From: a virus
DNA length: 24,593 nt
Strand: one strand, 5' to 3'
Virus record (IMG/VR): IMGVR_UViG_3300027978_000022
Span: 1-24,593 of that record
This document shows positions 16,453-23,394 of this stretch, in pieces (position 1 is the first letter of the stretch; each line of letters starts with the position of its first letter). Under the pieces are notes generated by a model. The model saw only the letters and a list, made by a program, of their open reading frames with translations, did no database searches and was not told the origin of the DNA. The position numbers and the translations under genes are program-made.

Positions 16453-16591
16453 ATACTACTCTCTTTATAGATGACTGAGATCTTTTCATAATCTTTGCAA
16501 TTTGTGATAATGAGTATTTTTGTCTACGATATTCTCTGATCATTTCTTTTTCAGAGTCACTCATGTACGTGTGTCCTTTTGGTTGTTCCAT
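16442..16591 (-). CDS. Very small helix-turn-helix protein, 49 aa
   Basis: The frame runs from the ATG at 16591 to the TAA at 16442-16444. The protein contains SEKEMIREYRRQKYSLSQIAKIM in outline, then KRSQSSIKRVVYDW: a compact helix-turn-helix with little else, ending right after the recognition helix. It overlaps the 69-residue HTH gene by 11 bases, and its start lies 2 bases after the stop of the gene at 16594-16821, so the three are read together. DNA binding is the likely role; target unknown. Confidence 0.65.
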   Translation of the reverse strand: MEQPKGHTYMSDSEKEMIREYRRQKYSLSQIAKIMKRSQSSIKRVVYDW

Positions 16592-16593
16592 AA

Positions 16594-16821
16594 TTATTGA
16601 TTGTTTTTATTTAATTCGTAACTGTATTTCCTTGACGATAAAAATGCCATTGGTAATTCATTCATAATACTATCTCCAAGCGAGTCCCATTTAACACGGT
16701 AGTGAAACCCTTCATCAGGAACTCTAAATGGTCCTGCTGTTATTGTTCCAGTATCTAGGATCTGTTTTAGATTTCGATATTTAGCATGTTTAACGTGGTT
16801 AATTCTTTGTCCGATTTTCAT
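16594..16821 (-). CDS. Hypothetical protein, 75 aa
   Basis: Basic and small, with short beta-like stretches (TITAGPFRVPDEGFHYRVKWDSLG). The segment could form a small SH3-like barrel, but no family is recognised. The start at 16821 is preceded by the A-rich leader AAATAAAACAAACAAA, like the other genes of this cassette, which supports the chosen ATG. Function unknown. Confidence 0.6.
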   Translation of the reverse strand: MKIGQRINHVKHAKYRNLKQILDTGTITAGPFRVPDEGFHYRVKWDSLGDSIMNELPMAFLSSRKYSYELNKNNQ

Positions 16822-16831
16822 TTTGTTTGTT

Positions 16832-17263
16832 TTATTTAGTTAATTCAATTGATTCATTCTCCTTTGCTACTTCTTCATCAATCATTTTTACTTGCATCTT
16901 CATAGAAGCTAAGAAGTAGTGTGCGAAGCCAAGTGCAATATCACATCTACGGGTATTTGATAAAACTCTAAATCCTTTACCTTCTGGATAGTCTCCAAAG
17001 AATTCTGCTTGTTTAGCTTCACAGTTAATATACTGATTCCAAGAATCTAATACTATATTCTTTCTAGTCCATGCAGCTGCTTGCTTTGTTTGTAGTGTAG
17101 GCTCCTCCATAAAGTCATGTTGATCTATAAATACTTGAAAGGTTTCATCAAAGTCTTTTTGTCTTTGTAAGTCACGTGCTTCCTCTTGTTCCGGAGTCGG
17201 ATTCATAAACACATCTAGTAATTCTTGTTTTTCTTGTTCTGTCATTGTTGGTACTTTTTTCAT
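16832..17263 (-). CDS. Hypothetical protein, 143 aa
   Basis: The ATG at 17263 (MKKVPTMTEQEKQELLDVF) is preferred because it has the cassette leader TTAAAAACAAACAAC directly before it. A longer form would need a GTG at 17332 and a low-complexity Asn/Lys-rich start. The protein is helical and acidic, with a central part WTRKNIVLDSWNQYINCEAKQAEFFG and a helix-rich end. No motif allows a functional call. It lies between the microprotein at 17335 and the 75-residue gene. Confidence 0.6.
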   Translation of the reverse strand: MKKVPTMTEQEKQELLDVFMNPTPEQEEARDLQRQKDFDETFQVFIDQHDFMEEPTLQTKQAAAWTRKNIVLDSWNQYINCEAKQAEFFGDYPEGKGFRVLSNTRRCDIALGFAHYFLASMKMQVKMIDEEVAKENESIELTK

Positions 17264-17334
17264 GTTGTTTGTTTTTAAATTGTTATTATAGTTGTTATAT
17301 GTATCTTTATTCTTTTGTTTCAATTGGTTCACAA

Positions 17335-17403
17335 TTATTTTGATCTTTTAAATAGTAGCCACCAAACTATGATGACTACTACTACTTCTCCTAGGCCTAC
17401 CAT
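17335..17403 (-). CDS. Hydrophobic microprotein, 22 aa
   Basis: The ATG (17401-17403) overlaps the stop of the upstream gene as TAATG, a classic coupling signal, and the frame ends with TAA at 17335-17337. The peptide starts MVGLGEVVVVIIVWWLLFKR: one uninterrupted hydrophobic helix with a basic end, long enough to span a membrane. Phages encode such tiny membrane peptides as inhibitors, holin regulators or exclusion factors, but nothing selects among these. The overlap and the membrane-helix composition argue against chance; the short length keeps certainty modest. Confidence 0.45.
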   Translation of the reverse strand: MVGLGEVVVVIIVWWLLFKRSK

Positions 17404-17687
17404 TATGATAATCTTACACTAAGTTCAGGGTATTTAGCTTCCCATCTTTTATACTTAGTAAATTGAGTATCGTCAGGGTCACAACGTAAACCATATTGTA
17501 CATAGACTGATATTCGACCTACATATATTAACTCACAGGGGTTTGCATTAAGCCATCCACTACGACCATACTTGTCGTCTAAATACTTTACCGCTTGGTT
17601 TATAGTGTTAAACCTCGGATTTGTGTTTGTTGCGATAACTGTAAGTGTACCGCCTTCCATTGATTTCATTTGTTCTTGTGTTAACAT
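17403..17687 (-). CDS. Hypothetical protein, 94 aa, first gene of the minus-strand cassette
   Basis: It begins MLTQEQMKSMEGGTLTVIATNTN and continues with a helix (TINQAVKYLDDKYG) and short strands (LIYVGRISVYVQYGLRCD). The pattern suggests a small alpha/beta domain of unknown family. The leader AAATAAAAACAAACAA before the ATG is the clearest example of the cassette's initiation signal, and it is the first gene after the divergent intergenic region, so its promoter should lie there. It is coupled to the microprotein through a TAATG overlap. Confidence 0.6.
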   Translation of the reverse strand: MLTQEQMKSMEGGTLTVIATNTNPRFNTINQAVKYLDDKYGRSGWLNANPCELIYVGRISVYVQYGLRCDPDDTQFTKYKRWEAKYPELSVRLS

Positions 17688-17713
17688 TTGTTTGTTTTTA
17701 TTTGTTGTTATTA

Positions 17714-17719
17714 ATTATA
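17714..17719 (-). promoter_or_regulatory. Possible -10 box for the minus-strand cassette
   Basis: The minus strand carries TATAAT here, about 27 bases before the ATG at 17687. No convincing -35 box lies at the proper distance, and the sequence is AT-rich. TATATTAG, a 7 of 8 match to the Bacteroidota -7 box, lies a few bases upstream on the same strand as an alternative. Position, rather than motif strength, supports a promoter. Confidence 0.3.
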
Positions 17720-17740
17720 GTACTAATATACGAAATTAAA

Positions 17741-17773
17741 TTGACATAAAAAAATTAAATGGCAATTATTTTG
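17741..17773 (+). promoter_or_regulatory. Possible promoter for scaffold and capsid genes
   Basis: A perfect TTGACA (17741-17746) is followed 19 bases later by TTATTTTG (17766-17773), which matches the Bacteroidota -7 box TAnnTTTG at all but one fixed position. It points toward the scaffold gene at 17912 and would leave a leader of about 130 bases with several short inverted repeats (GCATCATGC near 17791). The minus-strand cassette upstream means the capsid block needs its own promoter. Confidence 0.4.
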
Positions 17774-17911
17774 CAAAAACTTTCGAAGAGGGCGCATCAT
17801 GCTAAAGCCACTATGCCATTAGAGCGCGTCTGTGAACTTATGTCAGTATGAGCCGAATATATACTTAGTAATGTCTGGATGTACCAGGCGTACTTAAATA
17901 AAACTAATATT

Positions 17912-18490
17912 ATGACAGTAAACGACATGGTTAAGAAGCTGAGAGTTATGCTCGCAGTTGACGCACCAGTAGTAGTTGAAAACAAATTTGCGGAAGCAAC
18001 TTTGGTTGACGGCACTGTGGTATATACAGATGGTGAATTAGAAGTAGGCGCTGCCTTACTAATAAGAACAGAAGAAGGCGAAGAGTCTCCTTATGCACCA
18101 GAAGGTATCCACGAAACTACTGATGGCAAGTTAATTGGTGTTGGTCCTAATGGTGAGATTATGGATATCTCAGAAGTTGAAGCAGAGGCTAAGCCCGAAG
18201 AAATTATCGAAGAGGTAATGGATGAGGTAGTAGTTGAAGCTCCAGTATCTGAAGAAGCTATGCCAGCAACTGCAGAGTTGCTAACTGGTATTGCAGAAAT
18301 GATAGCTCCATTCACTGAAGAGATCGCAGCATTAACTGAAGAAGTAACAGAACTTAAAGCTAAGTTCGCAGTGATTGCAGATGAACCTGCAGCAAAACCG
18401 ATTAGAAATTCATTTAGCGAAAACAAAGCTGCCGCTGATGAACAACTAAGCAAAAGAATGGATGCACTTAGAGCTATCCGAAACAAATAA
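17912..18490 (+). CDS. Scaffolding-like protein, 192 aa
   Basis: The start at 17912 (MTVNDMVKKLRVML) is preferred over an in-frame ATG at 17879 because of its A-rich leader (AATAAAACTAATATT). An N-terminal small beta domain (NKFAEATLVDGTVVYTDGELEVGAALLI, HETTDGKLIGVGPNGEIMDI) precedes a very acidic middle rich in Glu and Val, and a coiled coil (about residues 120-155, EEIAALTEEVTELKAKF), ending in a basic helix (LSKRMDALRAIRNK). This is the plan of scaffolding proteins in Bacteroidota phages, and the gene lies 25 bases before the major capsid gene. It should direct prohead assembly and be removed by the protease at 14341. Confidence 0.65.
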   Translation: MTVNDMVKKLRVMLAVDAPVVVENKFAEATLVDGTVVYTDGELEVGAALLIRTEEGEESPYAPEGIHETTDGKLIGVGPNGEIMDISEVEAEAKPEEIIEEVMDEVVVEAPVSEEAMPATAELLTGIAEMIAPFTEEIAALTEEVTELKAKFAVIADEPAAKPIRNSFSENKAAADEQLSKRMDALRAIRNK

Positions 18491-18515
18491 CTAACAAAAA
18501 TAAAAACTTAAAATT

Positions 18516-19424
18516 ATGGCATTTGGATTTGACGTAGCAGCATTGCCTGCTTATACAGACCAACTATCTTTAGATTTAATTTCAAAGGTAGTTTTAAAAA
18601 CTGACCTATTAGATTTCGTGGACTTGCGTTCAGGATTTTCGAGTGGCTCAGTTGCAATTAACTTAGTAGATGCAGACTTACCTGTATCTGCATTATCATG
18701 TGGATGGACTTCAGATGGTCAAGTAACTTACTCACAAGTAAACGTTACTATTGATTCATTACAGTCTAAAACAGAAATGTGTGTGGAAGACTTAAGAGCG
18801 AAGTATACTTCAGCTTTTATGAACCCAGGAACTGGAAATGACTTTATTCCCTTCGAAGAAGTTATATCTGAATCGTACGCAGACAAATTAAGAAAGTACA
18901 ACGAAGGTTACCTAATTAATGGAGCAGGTGCTGCAGGAACAGGAACTGGAATTAAAGCACAAGTTACTTCTGCAAACGGTGCAAACCTTCAAGGTGGCGT
19001 ACCAGCTGCATGGACTGCTGCTAACGCAGTAGAACAAGCATTAGATCTTTATGATGCAATCGATGAGTCTGTAAAAGACAGAGACGATTTAATCATGGTA
19101 GTATCTCCTGCTGCATACAGAGCATTAGTAAGAGGTTTAGTTGCTTCTAACTTATTCCACTTTGACTCAGTACAATCTAATGATATCTTAATCCTTCCAG
19201 GAACAAACATTACAGTTGTAATGTCTTCTGGTCTTGTTGGATCTGATTACAAAATGGCAGGTCCTGGTAAGATGATTATCGCTGCTACAGGTTTAACTGA
19301 TGAATTAGATACATTTAGATTTTTCTATGATGAAGCTGCAGACGTAATGCGCTTCAGAGCTGCTTGGAGGCTCGGAATTGGAATCGGAGAGGTAAATCTT
19401 TTCGCGACTAACGATATGGCATAA
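18516..19424 (+). CDS. Major capsid protein, HK97 fold, 302 aa
   Basis: Size and features suit an HK97-fold capsid protein: a short N-terminal arm, an E-loop region around residues 40-85, a spine-helix segment (PFEEVISESYADKLRKYNEGYLING), a P-domain/A-domain stretch (DRDDLIMVVSPAAYRALVRGLV), and a conserved end (FFYDEAADVMRFRAAWRLGIGIGEVNLFATND). It follows the scaffold by 25 bases with an A-rich leader (AAAACTTAAAATT). A strong UUCG hairpin follows, which can slow or stop transcription so that capsid messages dominate. No long N-terminal delta domain is present, in line with a separate scaffold gene. Confidence 0.85.
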   Translation: MAFGFDVAALPAYTDQLSLDLISKVVLKTDLLDFVDLRSGFSSGSVAINLVDADLPVSALSCGWTSDGQVTYSQVNVTIDSLQSKTEMCVEDLRAKYTSAFMNPGTGNDFIPFEEVISESYADKLRKYNEGYLINGAGAAGTGTGIKAQVTSANGANLQGGVPAAWTAANAVEQALDLYDAIDESVKDRDDLIMVVSPAAYRALVRGLVASNLFHFDSVQSNDILILPGTNITVVMSSGLVGSDYKMAGPGKMIIAATGLTDELDTFRFFYDEAADVMRFRAAWRLGIGIGEVNLFATNDMA

Positions 19425-19438
19425 GCCAAACAAATTAT

Positions 19439-19475
19439 GGTTAAGGGCTTCGGCCCCTAACCTTATTTAATTAAT
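19439..19475 (+). terminator. Terminator after the major capsid gene
   Basis: GGTTAAGGGC, a UUCG tetraloop closed by C-G, and GCCCCTAACC form a 10-bp stem with one A-C mismatch. A T-rich but interrupted tail (TTATTTAATTAATT) follows. It is probably a partial terminator or mRNA-stabilising 3' end, as the next structural gene starts only 32 bases downstream. Confidence 0.75.
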
Positions 19476-19493
19476 TAAAAAAATCAATATAAT

Positions 19494-20012
19494 ATGAGTT
19501 GTAGCAATTTAACAGCCGGCTTTCTAGATTTATGTAACGATTCCACAGGTGGAATTGAGAAGATTTATATAGCAAACGGACCGGTTCAATCAATCACACA
19601 GACAGCAGGTAACATTACCGCTATTACTGTGGGTGGCTCTGCTCTTGTACCAGCTGATTTTTATGTTTTCGAAACTCCGCGACAAGTAAGTTCTATTACT
19701 GAGACAACTACAGTATCTCAAGAAAACGGAACTTTATTCTTTGACCAACAACTAACAGCAGTATTCAATCAAATGAGTGCAGCTAAAAGAGACCAATTAT
19801 TATTACTCGCTCAAGCAACAACTATGGTAGTTGTAGCTAAAGACGGTAATGGAAATTACTGGTCGATAGGTGTTGAAAAAGGAGCATTCTTAGTAAGCGC
19901 AACCGCTACCAGCGGAACAGCATACGGAGATCGCAACGGATATGAAATCGTATTAGGTGGACTTGAAGCAAGCCCAATGTTTACAGTAGACGGTGCCATA
20001 GTGCAATCGTAA
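19494..20012 (+). CDS. Tail tube-like protein, 172 aa
   Basis: A beta-rich protein that opens with CSNLTAGFLDLCNDSTGGIEKIYIANG and continues with VTVGGSALVPADFYVFETPRQ in outline, a helix (QMSAAKRDQLLLLAQA), a strand VVVAKDGNGNYWSIGVEKGAFL and a closing SGTAYGDRNGYEIVLGGLEASP. The phrase GxxxGDxNGYxIxxxGxExxP is typical of tail tube proteins in Bacteroidota phages. It should build the inner tube through which DNA passes. Located away from the other tail genes, after the capsid gene, which is odd but not unique. The gene ends before a strong terminator. Confidence 0.6.
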   Translation: MSCSNLTAGFLDLCNDSTGGIEKIYIANGPVQSITQTAGNITAITVGGSALVPADFYVFETPRQVSSITETTTVSQENGTLFFDQQLTAVFNQMSAAKRDQLLLLAQATTMVVVAKDGNGNYWSIGVEKGAFLVSATATSGTAYGDRNGYEIVLGGLEASPMFTVDGAIVQS

Positions 20013-20034
20013 TTGTAAATTAATATAAATGAAG

Positions 20035-20065
20035 AACCCTAGCTTTAATTAGTTAGGGTTTTTTT
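20035..20065 (+). terminator. Rho-independent terminator after the tail tube gene
   Basis: AACCCTA (20035-20041) pairs with TAGGGTT (20054-20060) around a 12-base loop, and the T run covers 20059-20065. It ends the tail tube transcript. On the minus strand the same hairpin lies at the end of the convergent gene, whose stop codon falls in the loop, followed by a moderately T-rich stretch, so it may serve both. Confidence 0.85.
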
Positions 20066-20482
20066 ATGCTTACAATTTTTAGCATGGTATTGATAAAAGT
20101 TAGGTCCTCTACCTTGATGACCACAGTGCTCACATGTATTAACTACCTTAGCCATTTCAATACCACCTTTAGTTGCACCTTCTTTATGGTTACCTGGACT
20201 TGGAGGAACTTGACCTATAAAATGTGCAGTAGTTCTATTATTATGAGTAGACTTTATTCTTATAGTTTTATAGTGATCTCCTCGTTTATATCCATTAAGA
20301 TCTGCTAATTCCCATTCTCTATCTCCGACTACTTGCCATGTTTCTAAAACATCCGGACCTTCTATAGTCTCTATTAATATAGGTTCTATTCCATACTTTC
20401 TAAAGTTGTAAGTTTTTCTAGCTTTCCATTTTTTTGTAGCGCCAATTTTATGACCAGGTACTTCGTAAATTGTGTATATCAT
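20045..20482 (-). CDS. GIY-YIG-like homing endonuclease with zinc-binding end, 145 aa
   Basis: Residues 1-65 (MIYTIYEVPGHKIGATKKW, TYNFRKYGIEPILIE, GDREWELADLNGY) look like a compact GIY-YIG-type nuclease: paired beta-strands with a G-H-K-I-G core and a helix carrying acidic residues (Glu56, Glu58). The C-terminus holds Cys117 and Cys120 (CEHC) with His133 and Cys137 (YHAKNC), a zinc-binding unit found at the ends of phage homing endonucleases (CxxCGxxGxGxxxxxxHxxNC). It would cut DNA at a specific site and favour its own spread. It is free-standing between late genes, on the opposite strand, as such genes often are. The GIY-YIG motif is degenerate, so activity is uncertain. Confidence 0.55.
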   Translation of the reverse strand: MIYTIYEVPGHKIGATKKWKARKTYNFRKYGIEPILIETIEGPDVLETWQVVGDREWELADLNGYKRGDHYKTIRIKSTHNNRTTAHFIGQVPPSPGNHKEGATKGGIEMAKVVNTCEHCGHQGRGPNFYQYHAKNCKHKKTLTN

Positions 20483-20513
20483 ATAAGTTATAGCGGTTGC
20501 CTTAGGCTTTGTT

Positions 20514-21005
20514 TCAAATAACTTTCTTAGGTGACTTGTATTTTCTACCTTCTAACATAGCATTAAGGCTTTTTGCCATAGGGTAGTGTTGATCTGATAA
20601 GTATAAACCATGAAGCCGCTTTGCAAAGTGATATGGATGGCCGTCAATAGTCATTTCACCACGATAGTTAGCATATCTTATAGTTTTATCAATATCACAT
20701 GTCGGGTCAAATAACTCGCCTGTAACGCTAAATTTTACATCACAAAATATTTGATGCTCAAACCCAATCTCTACTATAGATTCTAATAAGTAATCTATTT
20801 TAGCGGGTACTAAAGGACCTGTAATAATTAAGTCTACATCACTAGTCTCTACATTAGATAATATACTACCAACTAAATAAAGGTTATAGTCTTCCCAATC
20901 AAGTTCTTTAATTTCTTTAAGTAGACCTTTTACTGATTTTAAGCCTTTTAATTTGTGCCAATAAGAGTTTGTGTATGTACCAAACTTAATCTTTTTATAC
21001 TCCAT
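20514..21005 (-). CDS. Nucleotidyltransferase-fold protein, 163 aa
   Basis: The ATG at 21005 (MEYKKIKFGTYTNSY) is chosen; an upstream ATG at 21113 would run into the divergent gene. Residues 42-61 contain L-V-G-S-x8-D-V-D-L-I, the active-site signature of the nucleotidyltransferase superfamily: Gly46-Ser47 to bind the phosphates and Asp56/Asp58 to bind metal. A third strand with acid could be FCDVKFSVTGE. Such minimal transferases can modify nucleotides, tRNA, antibiotics or partner proteins, and some are toxin or antitoxin components. The substrate cannot be deduced. It precedes the endonuclease on the same strand with a 31-base gap. Confidence 0.55.
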   Translation of the reverse strand: MEYKKIKFGTYTNSYWHKLKGLKSVKGLLKEIKELDWEDYNLYLVGSILSNVETSDVDLIITGPLVPAKIDYLLESIVEIGFEHQIFCDVKFSVTGELFDPTCDIDKTIRYANYRGEMTIDGHPYHFAKRLHGLYLSDQHYPMAKSLNAMLEGRKYKSPKKVI

Positions 21006-21060
21006 GTCAATTGTACTAGTTTCTATATTTATATATATAAAGCGAAATAAAACGCAGTCC
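21006..21060. promoter_or_regulatory. Divergent start region between nucleotidyltransferase and late genes
   Basis: Only 55 bases separate two divergent start codons. The plus strand has TATATTTA (21024-21031), the same core as in the two 38-base elements, 29 bases before the ATG at 21061; the flanks do not match the elements. The minus strand has TATATATATAAATATAG. The AT-richness makes chance matches easy, so this marks a likely promoter position rather than a proven site. Confidence 0.35.
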
Positions 21061-21435
21061 ATGACAATACTAGTACCAGAATTACAATTAACACAGCAGT
21101 TTACCGTTAACATACCTAATATGGTTGCAGGCGGTAGTCTTACGTTTCTGTTAACATCGCAGTATTCACATCAACCTATATCTTTATTAGTAAATAAGAT
21201 TGTTACATCTAATGCAAGGTATACTACACTAGAGGTTACATTCCCGACTGGCTTTGGTGACGAACATAAAAACGGGATATATAATTGGAGGTTAGTTCAA
21301 AACGCCATTACACTAGAAGCTGGATTAGTTAAAATAGTTACAGATCCGGGTGGTGGTTTAGGAATGACTGAATTTATTAGTACACCTGCAACCGAAGAAC
21401 GTGTTGCTGATGTATTCTATAGACCAAATTATTAA
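21061..21435 (+). CDS. Small structural protein upstream of portal, 124 aa
   Basis: The start at 21061 (MTILVPELQLTQQFTVNI) is preferred because an upstream in-frame ATG at 20971 lies inside the divergent nucleotidyltransferase gene and adds a hydrophobic stretch that looks artefactual. The protein is all-beta (GGSLTFLLTSQYSHQPISLLV, GIYNWRLVQNAITLEAGLVKIV) and ends near the portal start (8-base gap). Small beta proteins with a G-x-Y-x-W/Y-x-L...GL-x-x-V pattern accompany portal or fibre genes in Bacteroidota phages. Likely a virion part; the exact role is unknown. Confidence 0.55.
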   Translation: MTILVPELQLTQQFTVNIPNMVAGGSLTFLLTSQYSHQPISLLVNKIVTSNARYTTLEVTFPTGFGDEHKNGIYNWRLVQNAITLEAGLVKIVTDPGGGLGMTEFISTPATEERVADVFYRPNY

Positions 21436-21443
21436 AAGAAAAT

Positions 21444-22580
21444 ATGAGAAATACACCAGAAGGCATTTATTCAATTAAGGGATCAGAATTCCAAGCCATT
21501 GAATTACCAGACATTAAAGAAGTCCGTAGTAAAGATTACATGTATTACGGCAACCTAAACTTGTTCCCACAATCATTAATACAACTATATGACACTAGTG
21601 CCATGCACCATACTGCTGTTGATGCTATTACAGCTGGTATTGTCGGCGATGGCATCGAAATCATCGGTGATGAATACATTAACCAAAATGGTGAAACGAT
21701 TGAAGAGCTTTATGAAAAGATTTCGTTAGATTATGTATTATTTTCTGGTTATGCTATTAATGTAATATGGTCTAAGGATCGTACAAAGATTTCAGAGATT
21801 TATCACTTACCATTTAGTAATGTAAGATCAGGTAAACCTAATGAAGAAGATAAAGTAGAGAACTATATGTACTCTGCTGATTGGTCTAACCTAAGAAAAT
21901 ATCCATACCAAGAGTATAAAGCATTTGATCCTACAGATAATAAAGGTGACAATGCGTCACAAGTATTCTATTTCTATGGATATACTCCAGGAAATCAGGT
22001 TTACCCACTACCTAACTATGTAGCAGCGATGAATGATATTTCATTAGATGCACAAGTATCTAGATTCCACGCAAACAATATAGCAAATGGCCTAGCGCCA
22101 AGTATGTTTGTTAAGTTTAGAAATGGCGTGCCTTCACCAGAAGAGAGAAGAGATGTTTATCAAGAGATAGAAAAAACATTTACAGGAACAGAAAACGCAG
22201 GTCGTTTCTTTTTAAGTTTTTCAGAGGCCGATAAAACACCAGAAGTGACTCCAATTGAATCCGGAAACGATACATATTATTTAACCCTAGAAGAGCGTAT
22301 AAGCTCACGAATCTTAACAGCACATAGAATTACATCCCCATTACTATTGGGCATCAAGGACAGTGCCGGTTTTAGCTCTAACGCGGAAGAGATCAGAGTT
22401 GCGTATGCACACTTCGAAGGAACTGTAGTAGAACCTAAAAGAAAGAAGATATTGCAAGGCTTTGGTTACATGCTAAGATTAGCTGGTTACAACGTAGCTC
22501 TTAAAGTAAGACCTAACAAGCTAGTTAACGAAGCAGAGATCGAAGACACTGCACCACAAGAAAACATAGAATCACTATAA
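21444..22580 (+). CDS. Portal protein, 378 aa
   Basis: This is a portal of the compact kind. Typical stretches are the opening clip and wing regions (NLFPQSLIQLYDTSAMHHTAVDAITAGIVGDG), the YVLFSGYAINVIWSKD strand, the long stem helix region (DISLDAQVSRFHANNIANGLAPSMFVKF), and ISSRILTAHRITSPLLLGIKDSAGFSSNAEE, where HRI(T/P)-x-x-L-x-G is a strong portal signature. The dodecameric portal forms the DNA gate at one capsid vertex and docks the terminase. The gene is 8 bases after its neighbour and 1 base before the next, yet far from terL, which is unusual. Confidence 0.85.
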   Translation: MRNTPEGIYSIKGSEFQAIELPDIKEVRSKDYMYYGNLNLFPQSLIQLYDTSAMHHTAVDAITAGIVGDGIEIIGDEYINQNGETIEELYEKISLDYVLFSGYAINVIWSKDRTKISEIYHLPFSNVRSGKPNEEDKVENYMYSADWSNLRKYPYQEYKAFDPTDNKGDNASQVFYFYGYTPGNQVYPLPNYVAAMNDISLDAQVSRFHANNIANGLAPSMFVKFRNGVPSPEERRDVYQEIEKTFTGTENAGRFFLSFSEADKTPEVTPIESGNDTYYLTLEERISSRILTAHRITSPLLLGIKDSAGFSSNAEEIRVAYAHFEGTVVEPKRKKILQGFGYMLRLAGYNVALKVRPNKLVNEAEIEDTAPQENIESL

Positions 22581-22581
22581 T

Positions 22582-23169
22582 ATGGAAACAGTTTTATTAG
22601 TTAGCGAGCAGAGAATGAAAACGTGGACATCGTTAGACAACAATATTCGTATTGATGTACTAACACCGTCTATACTTCAAGCACAAGATATTTATATACA
22701 AGATACATTAGGCACACCTTTTTACAATAGATTAAAAGCCGGTGTCATTGCAAATGATTTAACAGCAAACGAATCAGCGTTCTTAAAAGATCTAGTTGGT
22801 CCGTGTTTAATTCAATATGCTCTATATCATTTGCTACCTAATTTAAAATACAAGATGGTCGAAGCTGGTATTGTAAACGGTACAAGTGAAGAAACACAAT
22901 CTACTACGCTAGAAGAGATGAAATATCTTAGAGAACAAGCGTTAGATGATGCACAATTTTACAACAATAGAATGCTAGAGTATTTACAACAGCATCCTAA
23001 TATGTTTACACTATATCAAAACCCGACTCCTAATGACGGAATGAATCCTAACAGAGACAATCCTTACTTTAGTGGTTTACAAACTAATATACCCTTAAGA
23101 AGAAATGACTTATACATCTACGCAGACTGCGGACTCGACTGTGACCCTGATTGTTCCAGCTGCAACTAA
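22582..23169 (+). CDS. Head-tail connector-like protein, 195 aa
   Basis: Helical, with a segment TPSILQAQDIYIQDTLGTPFYNRLKAG followed by FLKDLVGPCLIQYALYHLLPNLKYKMVEAG and a late helix (EEMKYLREQALDDAQFYNNRMLEYLQQHP). This architecture is known in head-tail connectors (adaptors) of Bacteroidota phages that bind under the portal. The C-terminus is Cys-rich (CGLDCDPDCSSC), suggesting a metal site or disulfide links. It starts one base after the portal stop, which fits cooperation with it. Confidence 0.65.
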   Translation: METVLLVSEQRMKTWTSLDNNIRIDVLTPSILQAQDIYIQDTLGTPFYNRLKAGVIANDLTANESAFLKDLVGPCLIQYALYHLLPNLKYKMVEAGIVNGTSEETQSTTLEEMKYLREQALDDAQFYNNRMLEYLQQHPNMFTLYQNPTPNDGMNPNRDNPYFSGLQTNIPLRRNDLYIYADCGLDCDPDCSSCN

Positions 23170-23213
23170 GAGTACAGTGGGTAACGCTAAGAAATTAAAA
23201 GTATACTTAAAAC

Positions 23214-23393
23214 ATGAAAGCAGTAACAGACAAAATACTAAGTAGATATATAAGCAGAAAGCTTATGGTCTTTGTTGTGGCTTGTTTTGGGCTCTTCTCA
23301 GAGACTTTAACAAGTTCTGATTGGGTTATTATAGCTGGAGTGTACATAGGTACACAGGGCGCAATAGACGCAATATCAAAATTAAAACAATAA
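23214..23393 (+). CDS. Holin-like two-helix membrane protein, 59 aa
   Basis: The frame runs from the ATG at 23214 to the TAA at 23391. A basic start (MKAVTDKILSRYISRKL) precedes two hydrophobic stretches (about residues 17-30 and 37-52: SDWVIIAGVYIGTQGAIDAI). The second stretch, W-x-x-I-A-x-x-Y-I-G-x-x-x-x-(I/V)-D, is common in small phage holins and related membrane proteins. It would lie in the inner membrane and may time lysis; no endolysin lies in the window. The downstream gene starts after one base. Confidence 0.6.
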   Translation: MKAVTDKILSRYISRKLMVFVVACFGLFSETLTSSDWVIIAGVYIGTQGAIDAISKLKQ

Positions 23394-23394
23394 T

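Noticed and set aside
17785-17880. tRNA or regulatory RNA before the scaffold gene
   Set aside because: Only short, competing inverted repeats (GCATCATGC, GCGC pairs) were found, with no cloverleaf and no nested helices.
20066-20308. Plus-strand hydrophobic ORF opposite the endonuclease gene
   Set aside because: It is antisense to a better supported gene with conserved Cys/His residues and begins inside a terminator T run.
20971-21060. Longer start for the protein at 21061, adding a hydrophobic N-terminus
   Set aside because: The extension lies inside the divergent nucleotidyltransferase gene and its promoter region, and the resulting hydrophobic stretch looks artefactual.
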